64,000 nt of DNA from Rhizobium freirei PRF 81 (lineage in GTDB: Bacteria; Pseudomonadota; Alphaproteobacteria; Rhizobiales; Rhizobiaceae): positions 1 to 64,000 of the forward strand of contig NZ_AQHN01000070.1 in NCBI RefSeq assembly GCF_000359745.1. The letters run 5' to 3'. Below, in pieces: positions 8,220 to 17,132 of the stretch. The notes beneath the pieces are model-generated. The model saw nothing but the letters and a program-made list of their open reading frames with translations. It did no database searches and was not told the DNA's origin. A program made the position numbers and the translations under genes. Every line of letters starts with the position of its first letter. Within the stretch, counting starts at the first letter, position 1.

Positions 8220-8902
8220 GAACCGCCCGGCTTCTGTTCGCTAGCTGAATTGTGAAGAGCGGACGGCTCGATATGCATCTGAACCTGCCCGTCGAACTGG
8301 ATTACGCTTCCCTTATCCGTCATCTTGAGCGAACGCGCAACAACCGACATGCCGCCTCGATAGATGGCAACCTGATCCTGGCTGGACAGGTCACCCTTCT
8401 TGACGTCCAGGAACGCGGTCTTGAACTCGGCGCGCAACCCGTTGTCCATTTGGATGACGAAAGGTTCGGTCAGCTTCAGCGTGTCGGCCTGGCGGTCGAA
8501 GTCCGCGCTTTGGGCGTTCACATGCGCCATCACGTCGGTATTGACGGGCATGGATGCCTTGATCGCCTTCAGCGTGATCATGTTCGGGTTCTTGATATCC
8601 TGCAGCGCCTTTTCCGCCAGCATGGAGTAGCTGATGCCGTCCTTGTTGCGGCCGGAGATGGCGGGGCGTTCCATGACCACCTTGCCGTTCTCGATCTTGG
8701 CGCCTTCGATCTGGATCTCTGCCGGCAGATAGGCGCGGATGACCGAGACGGCTATGAAGATCAGCGAGACGATCAATGCGGCCAGCGGCAACAGCACCTT
8801 CAGTCTCCGCACGCGGGCGGAGTGAAAGGTCGCGTCCTTATACGCACTCCGCTCCGGCAATGAGCGGAGTGTCTCGCCGGGGGTCTCGATCGTATTGAGC
8901 AT
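8216..8902 (-). CDS. lptC: LPS export ABC transporter periplasmic protein LptC
   Basis: LptC is a bitopic inner-membrane protein that passes lipopolysaccharide from LptB2FG to LptA. The product has a short cytoplasmic N-terminus, one transmembrane helix (LLPLAALIVSLIFIAVSVIR, about residues 38-57) and a periplasmic LptC domain. The start is MLNTIETPGE (228 residues); an in-frame ATG 36 bases upstream lacks a ribosome-binding site. In several alphaproteobacteria a ribonuclease D gene lies upstream, but here the 5' neighbour is the divergent sppA. The 8903-9227 gap shows no further gene, only a stretch likely to hold both promoters. Confidence 0.88.
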   Translation of the reverse strand: MLNTIETPGETLRSLPERSAYKDATFHSARVRRLKVLLPLAALIVSLIFIAVSVIRAYLPAEIQIEGAKIENGKVVMERPAISGRNKDGISYSMLAEKALQDIKNPNMITLKAIKASMPVNTDVMAHVNAQSADFDRQADTLKLTEPFVIQMDNGLRAEFKTAFLDVKKGDLSSQDQVAIYRGGMSVVARSLKMTDKGSVIQFDGQVQMHIEPSALHNSASEQKPGGS

Positions 8903-9227
8903 GCAACAGGTCCGTCTTTTCTGATCCGGAGACCGCATTCACGCCATGCGACGCTGTGTCAAAAAGCCTATCGGATCGTTTCGCATTATTGCACTGGCTT
9001 GCCAATATGGATTTTTTTCCGGAGCCAACGAAATTTGGCGGGAAAATGTGCCATAAATCGGTTTCATCAGACGGGGCGATATCCTATCTGATGAACCGGC
9101 AGAGCGACATTCCGCCGGCGACATCGCAGGCGGGAGCCGCTTTTCTCTAAGGATTGTGCCCGTTTCAAGGTGTTTATATATCCGGTTCGCGGCGCATTCA
9201 GTTTATTGCAGGGAGAAATAAGGCGTG

Positions 9228-10187
9228 ATGGACAGTTCTGCAATCGCGGATCGGCGACAATTGCGCCGTAAGCTTGGTTTCTGGCGCGTTGTTGCCGTTC
9301 TGCTTCTCATTGCGCTTGGTTTCGCGCTTTATCGCTTTGTTGCCGGCGAGCTGCCCGACGCGCGCGGGCCGCAAATCGCCCGTGTCAAGGTTTCCGGGCT
9401 GATCCAGGACGATCCCGAACTGCTCGAGCGGCTGAAGAAGATCCGCGACAATGATCAGGTCAAGGCGCTGATCGTTTCCATCTCGTCGACCGGCGGAACG
9501 ACCTATGGCGGCGAGCGTATCTTCAAAGCCATCCGCGCCGTCGCTGCCAAGAAGCCCGTCGTGTCCGATATCCGCACCGTTGCCGCTTCGGCCGGTTACA
9601 TGATCGCGGCGGCCGGCGACAATATCGTTGCCGGCGATACCTCGATCACCGGCTCGATCGGCGTCATCTTCCAGTATCCGCAGGTGAAGGATCTGCTCGA
9701 CAAGGTCGGCGTTTCCCTCGACGAGATCAAATCGGCACCGCTGAAGGCCGAGCCGTCGCCTTTCCACCCGGCCAGCGAAGACGCCAAGAACATGATCCGC
9801 AACATGGTCATGGATAGTTACGGCTGGTTCGTCGACCTCGTCGCGGATCGTCGCAAACTACCGCGCGAACAGGTGTTGAAGCTTGCCGACGGCAGCATAT
9901 TCACCGGTCGTCAGGCGCTGCAGAACAAGCTGATCGACACGCTTGGCGGCGAGGACGAAATCCGCGCCTACCTCGAAACGCGCAAGGTCCAGAAGGATCT
10001 GCAGATCGTCGATTGGAAGCCGGAAGACAAGAGCTCCTCGTTCTTTTGGCCGGTTGCAGCTTCCAGATTGCTGAACTTGCTCGGTTATGATCCTTTTTTG
10101 AAAGAAGAAGGTCTCCAGAGGATTATGACCGATAAGTTGTTTCTTGACGGCTTGCTTTCTGTTTGGCAGGGTGCAGCCGAACAATAA
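9228..10187 (+). CDS. sppA: Signal peptide peptidase SppA (short form)
   Basis: SppA is a membrane-bound serine protease that degrades cleaved signal peptides. The 319-residue protein has one N-terminal membrane anchor (VVAVLLLIALGFALYRFVAG, about 21-40) and a single S49 domain. The nucleophile is Ser121 in AASAGYM and the general base is probably Lys168 in DEIKSAPLK, giving the Ser/Lys dyad of the short, single-domain family rather than the double-length E. coli form. SITGSIGVIFQYP lies between them. GGGAGA precedes the start; a GTG one codon upstream is an alternative. ihfB follows after 24 bases. Confidence 0.93.
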   Translation: MDSSAIADRRQLRRKLGFWRVVAVLLLIALGFALYRFVAGELPDARGPQIARVKVSGLIQDDPELLERLKKIRDNDQVKALIVSISSTGGTTYGGERIFKAIRAVAAKKPVVSDIRTVAASAGYMIAAAGDNIVAGDTSITGSIGVIFQYPQVKDLLDKVGVSLDEIKSAPLKAEPSPFHPASEDAKNMIRNMVMDSYGWFVDLVADRRKLPREQVLKLADGSIFTGRQALQNKLIDTLGGEDEIRAYLETRKVQKDLQIVDWKPEDKSSSFFWPVAASRLLNLLGYDPFLKEEGLQRIMTDKLFLDGLLSVWQGAAEQ

Positions 10188-10211
10188 ATCAATGATTTAA
10201 AGGGGGTAGCC

Positions 10212-10517
10212 GTGATCAAATCGGAATTGGTGCAGATTGTTGCCGCCCGCAACCCGCATCTCTATCACCGCGACGTCGAAAATATCGTCAACGCGGTCCT
10301 CGATGAGATCACCGATGCGCTCGCTGCCGGAAACCGGGTCGAACTTCGCGGCTTTGGCGCATTCTCCGTCAAGAACCGTCCTTCGCGCTCCGGCCGCAAC
10401 CCGCGCACGGGCGATACGGTGTTCGTCGAAGAAAAATGGGTTCCTTTCTTCAAGACCGGCAAGGAACTGCGCGAACGGCTGAATCCGGGCGCTGGCGACG
10501 AAGAAGACGATAATTGA
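10212..10517 (+). CDS. ihfB: Integration host factor subunit beta
   Basis: IHF-beta pairs with IHF-alpha to bend DNA sharply, which assists sigma-54 promoters, recombination and replication. The 101-residue protein is a complete HU/IHF fold: an N-terminal helical pair (IKSELVQIVAARNPHLYHRD), GNRVELRGFGAFSVKNRPSR, and the DNA-clamp arm with the prokaryotic DNA-bending signature region (GRNPRTGDTVFVEEKWVPFF, proline at the arm tip). The GTG start is preceded by AAAGGGGG. It directly follows sppA, a common pairing in alphaproteobacteria. Confidence 0.96.
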   Translation: MIKSELVQIVAARNPHLYHRDVENIVNAVLDEITDALAAGNRVELRGFGAFSVKNRPSRSGRNPRTGDTVFVEEKWVPFFKTGKELRERLNPGAGDEEDDN

Positions 10518-10660
10518 TCGATCGCTTCGGGCCGAGCCCGCTGTCGACGCCCTCTCGGACATGATTGTGCCGCGACGCGGTGGCACTTGAATTCATCAGC
10601 CTCTTTTCTATTCTGCGGCTGGAAGCGGCACGCGTGTCCGCGAACATAAGGAGCTGCGCA

Positions 10661-10993
10661 ATGGCCAAGAAGATCGTCAATCTGCTGATATTGCTGCCGC
10701 TCGGCATTGTTTTGATCGTATTCTGCGTTGCCAACCGGCAATCGGTGACGCTGGCGCTCAATCCTTTCAGGCCGGATGATCAGGTGCTGTCGCTGAATGC
10801 GCCGCTATTCGTATTGCTGTTTGTGACGTTGATCCTCGGCATGCTCCTCGGCGCCGGCGTGACCTGGTTCAGCCAGGGAAAGCATCGCAAGCGCGCCCGC
10901 AATCAGACGCAGGAAGCCGTGCGCTGGCAGGCAGAGGCCGATAAGCACCGCACGCGCGCCGAACAGATCGCCGGCCAGCTGCCGTCAAAGTGA
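10661..10993 (+). CDS. LapA-domain (DUF1049) inner-membrane protein
   Basis: This 110-residue membrane protein has two transmembrane helices (NLLILLPLGIVLIVFCVAN near residues 5-23 and LFVLLFVTLILGMLLGAGVT near 46-65). The loop VTLALNPFRPDDQVLSLNAP and the cytoplasmic basic, alanine-rich C-terminal coiled coil are typical of the lipopolysaccharide-assembly LapA/YciS group. In E. coli LapA works with LapB to control LpxC turnover. No LapB is visible here, so that role is inferred only. AAGGAG lies eight bases before the ATG. It follows ihfB after 143 bases, as in many proteobacteria, and overlaps the 3' end of the convergent acetyltransferase by nine bases. Confidence 0.82.
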   Translation: MAKKIVNLLILLPLGIVLIVFCVANRQSVTLALNPFRPDDQVLSLNAPLFVLLFVTLILGMLLGAGVTWFSQGKHRKRARNQTQEAVRWQAEADKHRTRAEQIAGQLPSK

Positions 10994-11455
10994 TTCGGCG
11001 TCGCCAACAGCCTCTCTCAGCCGCATTTCCTTATAGCCGCCCTCCGGCGAGGCACCGTCGCCAATGATCTCGAAGCCGAGCCTCTGATAAAAGGATATGG
11101 CGCGCTTGTTATGGACCAGGCATTTCAGCCGGTATCGCCGCCTCGGCCAATCAGGCAGGGCGGCAAGCAGAGCCTTGCCGGCGCCGCGCCCCTGAAAGGC
11201 TGGTAGAATATAGAGCATGTGGATGAAGTCGTCCGGCTCCCAGATCGCGGCAAATCCGGCAATCATCCCGTGCTGATCCTCACAGACGAACAGGCGCTCA
11301 CCATTCGAATGCGTGGCGAACTCTTCCAGCGTGAAGTGGTCGGGATCGACCCAGAGAAATGTTTCGCGGCGAACGCGCAGATAGATCTCCGCAAGCTGCG
11401 GCATATCCTGTTCGTGAGCTGGTCGGATGGTCCAGATATCGGATGTCGATGGCAT
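10985..11455 (-). CDS. GNAT family N-acetyltransferase
   Basis: This 156-residue single-domain GCN5-related acetyltransferase has the acetyl-CoA pyrophosphate loop at FQGRGAGKALLAALP, the beta-4 strand MLYILPAF and the C-terminal motif KRAISFYQRLGFEIIGDG. The substrate cannot be read from the sequence. The start chosen is MPSTSDIWTIRPA. A start ten codons upstream is possible but would add residues outside the fold. It is followed on the plus side by the coxG-like gene on the same strand, 35 bases away, so the two may be cotranscribed. Confidence 0.87.
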   Translation of the reverse strand: MPSTSDIWTIRPAHEQDMPQLAEIYLRVRRETFLWVDPDHFTLEEFATHSNGERLFVCEDQHGMIAGFAAIWEPDDFIHMLYILPAFQGRGAGKALLAALPDWPRRRYRLKCLVHNKRAISFYQRLGFEIIGDGASPEGGYKEMRLREAVGDAESL

Positions 11456-11490
11456 GATTTCTATATGGGCGCGAAACGCGCCCACGGCAA

Positions 11491-11943
11491 TCAGGCGTTG
11501 GCCTGATTGTTGATCGCCGACGTGAAATCGGCAAAGAACTGCTGCGCCAGCTTCTTGGCACTGGAATCCACCAGTCGCGAACCGAGCTGCGCGATCTTGC
11601 CGCCGACCTGGGCCTTGGCTTCATATTGCAGGATCGTCTCGCTGCCGTCTTCTTTCAGCACGACGTCGGCGCCGCCCTTGGCAAAACCGGCAATGCCGCC
11701 CTTTCCCTCTCCAGAGATCGTATAGCTTTCCGGGGCATTGATGTTGGAAAGCTTGACTTCGCCGTTGAAGGATGCCGACACCGGACCGATCTTCAATTTC
11801 ACGGTTGCGGTCAGCTCCGTCGGAGAAAGCCTCTCCAGGCTTTGACAGCCGGGAATGCATCGCTTGAGGATCTCGGGATCATTGAGTGCAGCCCACACTG
11901 CGTCCCTGGGTGCTGCGATCCGCTCCTCGCCGGTCATGTCCAT
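11491..11943 (-). CDS. CoxG-like SRPBCC family protein (CO dehydrogenase subunit G family)
   Basis: This 150-residue START/SRPBCC-fold protein shows the CoxG signature: MDMTGEERIAAPRDAVWAAL, then LKRCIPGCQSLERLSP, KLKIGPVSASFNGEVKL, and GGKIAQLGSRLVDSSAKKLA near the end. CoxG proteins assist assembly of molybdenum CO dehydrogenases, but isolated members like this one occur widely without coxMSL. No molybdenum hydroxylase gene is nearby, so its role is unknown. The ATG start is supported by GGAGG seven bases upstream. Confidence 0.85.
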   Translation of the reverse strand: MDMTGEERIAAPRDAVWAALNDPEILKRCIPGCQSLERLSPTELTATVKLKIGPVSASFNGEVKLSNINAPESYTISGEGKGGIAGFAKGGADVVLKEDGSETILQYEAKAQVGGKIAQLGSRLVDSSAKKLAQQFFADFTSAINNQANA

Positions 11944-12055
11944 GCGCAATCCTCCCTATGTGACATTTTGTGCATGGATCATCGCAGATAGGAAAGCGCT
12001 TTGCCAAGTGGCGGCCAGATGCTATTTGCACGCACATATCAATTTTGAGACAAGC

Positions 12056-13186
12056 ATGGTGAAACATAGGGAAAGCCGGCCCGGTCAGAAGGCCGCGGGC
12101 GGTCTCGGGGCAAAACCCCGGCGTGACATGCCCGGCAAGCCACCGGCAAAGCCCGCGCATGCCTCAAGGCTAGCCAAGCCTTCGCGCGATCATGGCGAGC
12201 GGGTGAATGAGCAGCGCGATGCTGCGACCGCCTCTGCCGCGCCCGAGCGCCCGCTGATCGTGCGATGCGGCGAACGGCCGACCGAGCGCGTGCCGGTTAT
12301 TCTAGAGTCGCTCGGCGCCGGGGATTTTCACCTCATCGACAGCGGCAACGGGCTGAAGCTCGAGCAATACGGACCCTATCGTATCGTCCGCCCTGAAGCG
12401 CAGGCGCTGTGGCCGCCATCGCTCGCATCGCATGTGTGGGACAATGCCGATGCCATCTTCACCGGCGATACGGATGAGGACGGCATGGGCCGCTGGCGTT
12501 TCCCGCGCGAAGCGCTCGGCGAGACCTGGCCGCTGCAGCTGCTCGGCGTCGATTTTCTCGGCCGCTTCACCGCGTTCCGCCATGTGGGCGTCTTCCCGGA
12601 ACAGATTGTGCATTGGGCATGGATGAAAGAGCAGGTCGAGGCGGCGAAACGGCCGTTGAAGGTTCTGAACCTCTTCGGTTACACCGGCGTCGCCTCGCTC
12701 GTCGCCGCTGCCGCCGGCGCGGAAGTGACCCATGTCGACGCGTCGAAGAAGGCGATCGGCTGGGCGCGCGAAAACCAGGCGCTGGGCCGCATGGAAAAGC
12801 TACCGATCCGCTGGATCTGCGAGGATGCGATGAAGTTCATCCTGCGCGAGGAGCGGCGCGGCAACAAATACGACATCATCCTGACCGACCCGCCGAAGTT
12901 CGGCCGCGGCCCGAATGGCGAGGTCTGGCATCTGTTCGAGCATCTGCCGCTGATGCTCGACATCTGCCGCGAGATCCTCTCGCCAAAGGCGCTCGGCCTC
13001 GTGCTGACGGCCTACTCGATCCGCGCCAGCTTCTATTCAATCCATGAGCTGATGCGCGAGACCATGCGCGGCGCCGGCGGCGTCGTCGAATCCGGCGAGC
13101 TCGTCATCCGCGAGGCCGGCCTTGATGGCCGCACGCCGAGCAGGGCGCTTTCCACCTCTCTCTTCAGCCGCTGGGTGCCGAAATGA
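12056..13186 (+). CDS. Class I SAM-dependent RNA methyltransferase (RlmI-like)
   Basis: The 376-residue protein has a long basic, low-complexity N-terminus (about residues 1-70, rich in Lys, Arg, Pro and Ala) followed by a Rossmann methyltransferase domain. The SAM-binding motif I is VLNLFGYTGVASLVAAAAGA, the acidic ribose contact is VTHVDASKKAI, and the catalytic motif IV is IILTDPPKFGRGP. This pattern resembles the RlmI/RlmK type of 23S rRNA methyltransferases. The PUA-like N-terminal domain of RlmI is not obvious. The exact target is inferred, not shown. It overlaps the next RNA methyltransferase gene by four bases, so the two are coupled. Confidence 0.85.
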   Translation: MVKHRESRPGQKAAGGLGAKPRRDMPGKPPAKPAHASRLAKPSRDHGERVNEQRDAATASAAPERPLIVRCGERPTERVPVILESLGAGDFHLIDSGNGLKLEQYGPYRIVRPEAQALWPPSLASHVWDNADAIFTGDTDEDGMGRWRFPREALGETWPLQLLGVDFLGRFTAFRHVGVFPEQIVHWAWMKEQVEAAKRPLKVLNLFGYTGVASLVAAAAGAEVTHVDASKKAIGWARENQALGRMEKLPIRWICEDAMKFILREERRGNKYDIILTDPPKFGRGPNGEVWHLFEHLPLMLDICREILSPKALGLVLTAYSIRASFYSIHELMRETMRGAGGVVESGELVIREAGLDGRTPSRALSTSLFSRWVPK

Positions 13187-14043
13187 CACAGGATTTTCGT
13201 AGTGACGGCCCGCGCAAGGTCGGACAGGTCAAGGAGGTCACCTCGCTTGCCAATCCGATCGTCAAGGATATCAAGGCGCTGACGGTCAAGAAGTCCCGCG
13301 AGGAAAGCGGCGCCTTCCTGGCCGAAGGGCTGAAGCTCGTCATCGATGCGCTCGAGCTCGGCTGGACGATCCGCACGCTGGTCTATGCCAAGGCCGCCAA
13401 GGGCAAGCCGCTCGTGGAGCAGGTGGCCGCCAAGACTGTGGCCGCCGGTGGACTGGTGCTCGAGGTCAGCGAAAAGGTCATCGGCTCGATCACCCGCCGC
13501 GACAATCCGCAGATGGTGGTCGGTGTTTTCGAGCAGCGCTGGCGGCAGCTTCGGGACGTCAAGCCGAAGGCGGGCGAGACCTGGGTGGCGCTCGACCGCG
13601 TGCGCGATCCCGGCAATCTCGGCACGATCATCCGCACCGCCGATGCGGCCGGCGCTTCCGGCGTCATCCTCGTCGGCGAGACGACCGATCCTTTTTCGCT
13701 GGAAACCGTGCGCGCCACCATGGGCTCGGTCTTCGCCGTTCCGGTCGTCAAGGCGACGCCGGAAGAGTTTCTCGCCTGGAAGAAGAAGGCCGATGTCTCC
13801 GTCGTCGCCACCCATCTGGCCGGCGCGGTCGATTACAGAACCATTGACTACAAGAGGAAGCCCGTCGTCATCCTGATGGGCAACGAGCAATCCGGCCTTC
13901 CTGATACCCTGGCGAAAGAGGCCGATGCGCTCGCCCGCATCCCGCAGACCGGCCGCGCCGACAGCCTCAATCTGGCGGTTGCCACGGCAGTCATGCTGTT
14001 CGAAGCCCGCCGACATATCCTGACTTTGAGCGAGACCCGATGA
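13183..14043 (+). CDS. TrmH/SpoU family RNA 2'-O-methyltransferase
   Basis: A SPOUT-class RNA methyltransferase of 286 residues. The N-terminal substrate-binding domain (about 15-110: VKEVTSLANPIVKDIKALTV, GAFLAEGLKLVIDALEL) is followed by the knotted catalytic domain with LDRVRDPGNLGTIIRTADAA (motif 1), PVVILMGNEQSGLPDTL (motif 2) and RIPQTGRADSLNLAVATAVM (motif 3). This matches RlmB/TsnR-type enzymes that methylate ribose in rRNA, but the nucleotide is not predictable here. Its start overlaps the upstream methyltransferase and its stop overlaps lspA, forming a three-gene coupled unit. Confidence 0.92.
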   Translation: MTQDFRSDGPRKVGQVKEVTSLANPIVKDIKALTVKKSREESGAFLAEGLKLVIDALELGWTIRTLVYAKAAKGKPLVEQVAAKTVAAGGLVLEVSEKVIGSITRRDNPQMVVGVFEQRWRQLRDVKPKAGETWVALDRVRDPGNLGTIIRTADAAGASGVILVGETTDPFSLETVRATMGSVFAVPVVKATPEEFLAWKKKADVSVVATHLAGAVDYRTIDYKRKPVVILMGNEQSGLPDTLAKEADALARIPQTGRADSLNLAVATAVMLFEARRHILTLSETR

Positions 14044-14558
14044 CCGAAAGCGAGACCCACGAACAGCCGATTGCAAAGCCGGCCTTGTTTTCACGGCCCC
14101 TGCCCATCCTGATCTTCATCGTGATTGCCGTTATCCTCGACCAGGCCGTCAAGATCATGGTGGACCGTTGGCTGCCGCTGCAGGAGACGGTGCCGGTCAT
14201 CCCGATGCTGGCGCTCTATCGCACCTACAATCTCGGCGTCGCCTTCTCGATGTTGTCGGGCATGGACGGCTGGTTCATCGTCGGCATGCGGCTCGTCATC
14301 GTCGCCTTCGTGCTCTGGCTCTGGCGGCATACCCCCAATCACCGCTGGCTCGCTCATCTGGGCTTTGCCCTGATTATCGCCGGCGCGCTCGGCAATCTGA
14401 TCGACCGCTTTCTCTACGGCCATGTGATCGACTATATCCTCTTTCACACGCAGACATGGTCCTTCGCCGTGTTCAATCTGGCTGATAGTTTCATCACGGT
14501 TGGGGCGGCCTGTGTCATTCTCGATGAACTTCTGATGCCGAAAAAAGCCAAAGCCTAA
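14040..14558 (+). CDS. lspA: Lipoprotein signal peptidase (signal peptidase II)
   Basis: LspA cleaves signal peptides from diacylglyceryl-modified prolipoproteins in the inner membrane. The 172-residue protein has four transmembrane segments and the two catalytic aspartates in GNLIDRFLYGHVIDYI and FNLADSFITVGA. Other conserved pieces are ILDQAVKIMV and YNLGVAFSMLSG. It begins within the stop of the SpoU-family gene. lnt, the last enzyme of lipoprotein maturation, lies about 26 kb downstream in the same window. Confidence 0.96.
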   Translation: MTESETHEQPIAKPALFSRPLPILIFIVIAVILDQAVKIMVDRWLPLQETVPVIPMLALYRTYNLGVAFSMLSGMDGWFIVGMRLVIVAFVLWLWRHTPNHRWLAHLGFALIIAGALGNLIDRFLYGHVIDYILFHTQTWSFAVFNLADSFITVGAACVILDELLMPKKAKA

Positions 14559-14613
14559 AATTCTAGCGAATCCCTGAAGGCATCGGGAACGGTGCTTATG
14601 CTAGCCAGATTGC

Positions 14614-16899
14614 ATGAGCACTCTGGCAAATCTGCAGGGAAAGCCTGCCGCTGATATCACTCGCGACGAAACGCGATCGATCGAAGGGTCGACCGGGAAC
14701 GGACTGCCCCTCGCAGAGCCGGCCGATGCGACGCGAGAAGCTGCGCGGCACGCCGTACCGCAAGCTCAGGCACGGTGGCTGCAACGTCACTGGCTGAACG
14801 GCGGTGGCCTGCTTGCCGGTATTGCCCTTCTTGCGATCGGCTTTGCCGGCGGCCCGCTGGTGCTGGCCGGAGTTCTCGGCCTCGTGGCCTTCGCGCTGGC
14901 AGTCGCCGGATTCCTCAAGGGATGGAAAGCCGCGGGCAAGCCTGCCGCTGCCGCCACCGATCTCAGCGAGAGCGATCATGATCGCCTTTGGGAGCGCAAG
15001 GAAAGCAATAGCCTGCTTGCCACCATCCACGATGCGCTCGGCGACATCACGGTGATCCGCAGCATAGACCGGCGCATTCTGGATGCCAATGCAACCTTCC
15101 GCAAGCTGACGGGCAAGTCTAATCCGGAAGGCTTGACGCTGGAAGAGACGGGCCTCGTCTTCCGCGCCGTCACCGACGCCAAACATCAGGATGCCGAGAT
15201 CGCCACGCCCGAAGGCAGCCGCGTCTTCGCCTGGCACGATGTCATATTTCGCGATCCGTCAAGCGGGCAGCTATGCATACAAAGCGTCGCGCGCGACGTC
15301 ACGGAAGAGAGGCAGACGGCCCGTCTTCGCGAAGATGCGAGGCTGAAGGCCGAATATAACAGCGCCGCCAAGTCGCGGTTGCTCGCCACCGTCAGCCATG
15401 AAATCCGCACGCCTCTCTCGGGCATTCTCGGCATGAACCATCTGCTTGCCCAGACGCCGCTGACGCTGGAGCAGGCCAACTACCTCACAGGCATCCGCCA
15501 GTCGGGTCACGCACTGGTGCAACTGGTCGAAGACCTGCTTGATTTCTCCACGATCGAAGTGGGCCGTTTCCAGCTGCATCCGCGCAAGGAAGCATTGCGA
15601 CCGCTGCTCGAAGGCGTCGTCGAAATGCTTGCCCATCGCGCCCATGAAAAGGGCATCGAAATTGCCGCGAGCGTTGCGGCCGATGTTCCCGAGATGATGG
15701 AATTCGATCCCGCCCGGTTGCGCCAGGTCCTGTTCAATGTCCTCGGCAATGCGGTGAAGTTCACGCAGACGGGCGGCGTTCTCGTTCGCGCCGGCCTGCA
15801 AGGGCAGGATTTGACGATATCGGTGCAGGACAGCGGTCCGGGCATGACGGAAGAGGAGCAGGCGCGCGTCTTCGGCGAATTCGAGCAGGCCGGCACCGTC
15901 GTCGAAAGAAGCGCCGGCACCGGGCTCGGGCTCGCCATTTCCGCACGTATCCTGCGGGAGTTCGGTGGCAGGCTCAAGGTCGCGAGCGAACGCGGCAAGG
16001 GCACCGAGTTCACCATCGGATTCCCTGTCGGCCTGGTGGCAGAAGAGGCTGGAAACGGCCGGCACGATACTGTGCTCAAGGGCGCGCGCGTCCTGCTGCT
16101 GGCGCCCGAGGGGGCGGCAAGCACGGCAATCGCGCAGACCATTCGCACCTTGGGTGGCAATTGCCGCATAATCGGCGCCGAGGATATCGCTGTCCTGACG
16201 CGGTCGTTTGCCAGCGAAGATGGTCCCTGGACCGATCTGATCGTCGATCACCGCATGGCGCCGCTTTATTTCCGCGAGGGCAACGAGCTGACCATGCCGG
16301 CACTGCGCAAGATTTTCCTCGTCAATCCCGAGGAGCGCAATACGCATCCGCTCGATCTCTTCGACGCCTGGCTCATCCGCCCGCTGCGCGAGCAGTCGCT
16401 GATCGATGTCCTGAGCGGGCGCATGCGCGGCATGGAAAAGCGCGATACCGTGATCGAGGGCGTGTCCGAGATCGGCATTACTACGCCTGAGTCGGAGGAC
16501 CCCGCACTTGAGATCCTGCTCGGCGAGGATGATCCGGTCAACGGCATGCTCGTTCGCGCCATGCTCGCCAAGGCCGGCCATAGAGTTCGTCTGGTCGAGG
16601 ATTTCGATGGCCTGCGTGCCCGCGCCGAGAATGCCGAAGCGCGGCCGGACGTGATCGTCACAGATTTCAACATGCCGGGAGGCTCCGGCGCCGCCGTGCT
16701 TGCGCAACTGCGCGCGCAGGAACGCCGGCAGGGATTGCCGGCTTTGCCGATCATCGTCCTGACTGCCGACAGCCGCGATGCGATCCGCCGTCAGGCATTG
16801 CTCGCCGGTGCCGATGCTGTCATCGTCAAGCCCGTCGATCCCGATCGCCTGATGACCACCGTACAGCGACTGTCGCGGCTGACGCTCGAACGCGCCTAG
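14614..16899 (+). CDS. PAS hybrid sensor histidine kinase / response regulator
   Basis: A 761-residue hybrid sensor. Two transmembrane helices occupy about residues 60-103. A PAS domain (about 130-235, VIRSIDRRILDANATFRKLT) is followed by HisKA with phosphoacceptor His262 in LLATVSHEIRTPLSG, then HATPase_c (FNVLGNAVKFTQTGG, DSGPGMTEEE, GTGLGLAISARILREFGG). A C-terminal receiver has phosphoacceptor Asp684 in VIVTDFNMPGGSG, the acidic pair in LLGEDDPVN and conserved Lys in VIVKPVD. Between kinase and receiver, about residues 488-610 look like a degenerate receiver (GARVLLLAPEGAAS, LIVDHRMAPLY). No cognate output regulator is adjacent. It lies between lspA and olsB, as in other rhizobia; the signal is unknown. 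Confidence 0.92.
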   Translation: MSTLANLQGKPAADITRDETRSIEGSTGNGLPLAEPADATREAARHAVPQAQARWLQRHWLNGGGLLAGIALLAIGFAGGPLVLAGVLGLVAFALAVAGFLKGWKAAGKPAAAATDLSESDHDRLWERKESNSLLATIHDALGDITVIRSIDRRILDANATFRKLTGKSNPEGLTLEETGLVFRAVTDAKHQDAEIATPEGSRVFAWHDVIFRDPSSGQLCIQSVARDVTEERQTARLREDARLKAEYNSAAKSRLLATVSHEIRTPLSGILGMNHLLAQTPLTLEQANYLTGIRQSGHALVQLVEDLLDFSTIEVGRFQLHPRKEALRPLLEGVVEMLAHRAHEKGIEIAASVAADVPEMMEFDPARLRQVLFNVLGNAVKFTQTGGVLVRAGLQGQDLTISVQDSGPGMTEEEQARVFGEFEQAGTVVERSAGTGLGLAISARILREFGGRLKVASERGKGTEFTIGFPVGLVAEEAGNGRHDTVLKGARVLLLAPEGAASTAIAQTIRTLGGNCRIIGAEDIAVLTRSFASEDGPWTDLIVDHRMAPLYFREGNELTMPALRKIFLVNPEERNTHPLDLFDAWLIRPLREQSLIDVLSGRMRGMEKRDTVIEGVSEIGITTPESEDPALEILLGEDDPVNGMLVRAMLAKAGHRVRLVEDFDGLRARAENAEARPDVIVTDFNMPGGSGAAVLAQLRAQERRQGLPALPIIVLTADSRDAIRRQALLAGADAVIVKPVDPDRLMTTVQRLSRLTLERA

Positions 16900-17066
16900 C
16901 AGAGGCGATCCCATTTTCGCACGAATATTTCGGATGCCGGCTCATCAATGCCCGATGGTAGGCCATGCAGACCCTCAACCGCAGGCTATTGCTCACTCTA
17001 AGTTGGGGACGGCGCGTTCATTCGAAAATTTGCAATGGGCACGCTTCTTGCTTTTAGCCAGGCTGC

Positions 17067-17109
17067 GTGTCACTTTCCTGTCGCACGAATTTGGTTTATG
17101 GCGCTATAT
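17067..17109 (+). promoter_or_regulatory. Pho-box-like promoter region of olsB
   Basis: GTGTCAC-TTTC-CTGTCGC at 17067-17084 matches the PhoB half-site CTGTCAT at five of seven positions in each repeat, with the canonical four-base T-rich spacer and 11-bp period. A TATA-like -10 (CTATAT) follows at about 17104-17109, roughly 19 bases downstream, and the olsB ATG is 49 bases after the box. Phosphate-limited rhizobia replace phospholipids with ornithine lipids, so PhoB control of olsB is biologically expected. No footprint data were consulted. Confidence 0.6.
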
Positions 17110-17132
17110 CAGCCCGCAGGGGGAGAGTCGCC

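Noticed and set aside
15271..16914. Long open frame antisense to the hybrid kinase
   Set aside because: No domain is recognisable, and the kinase and receiver motifs are intact on the plus strand.
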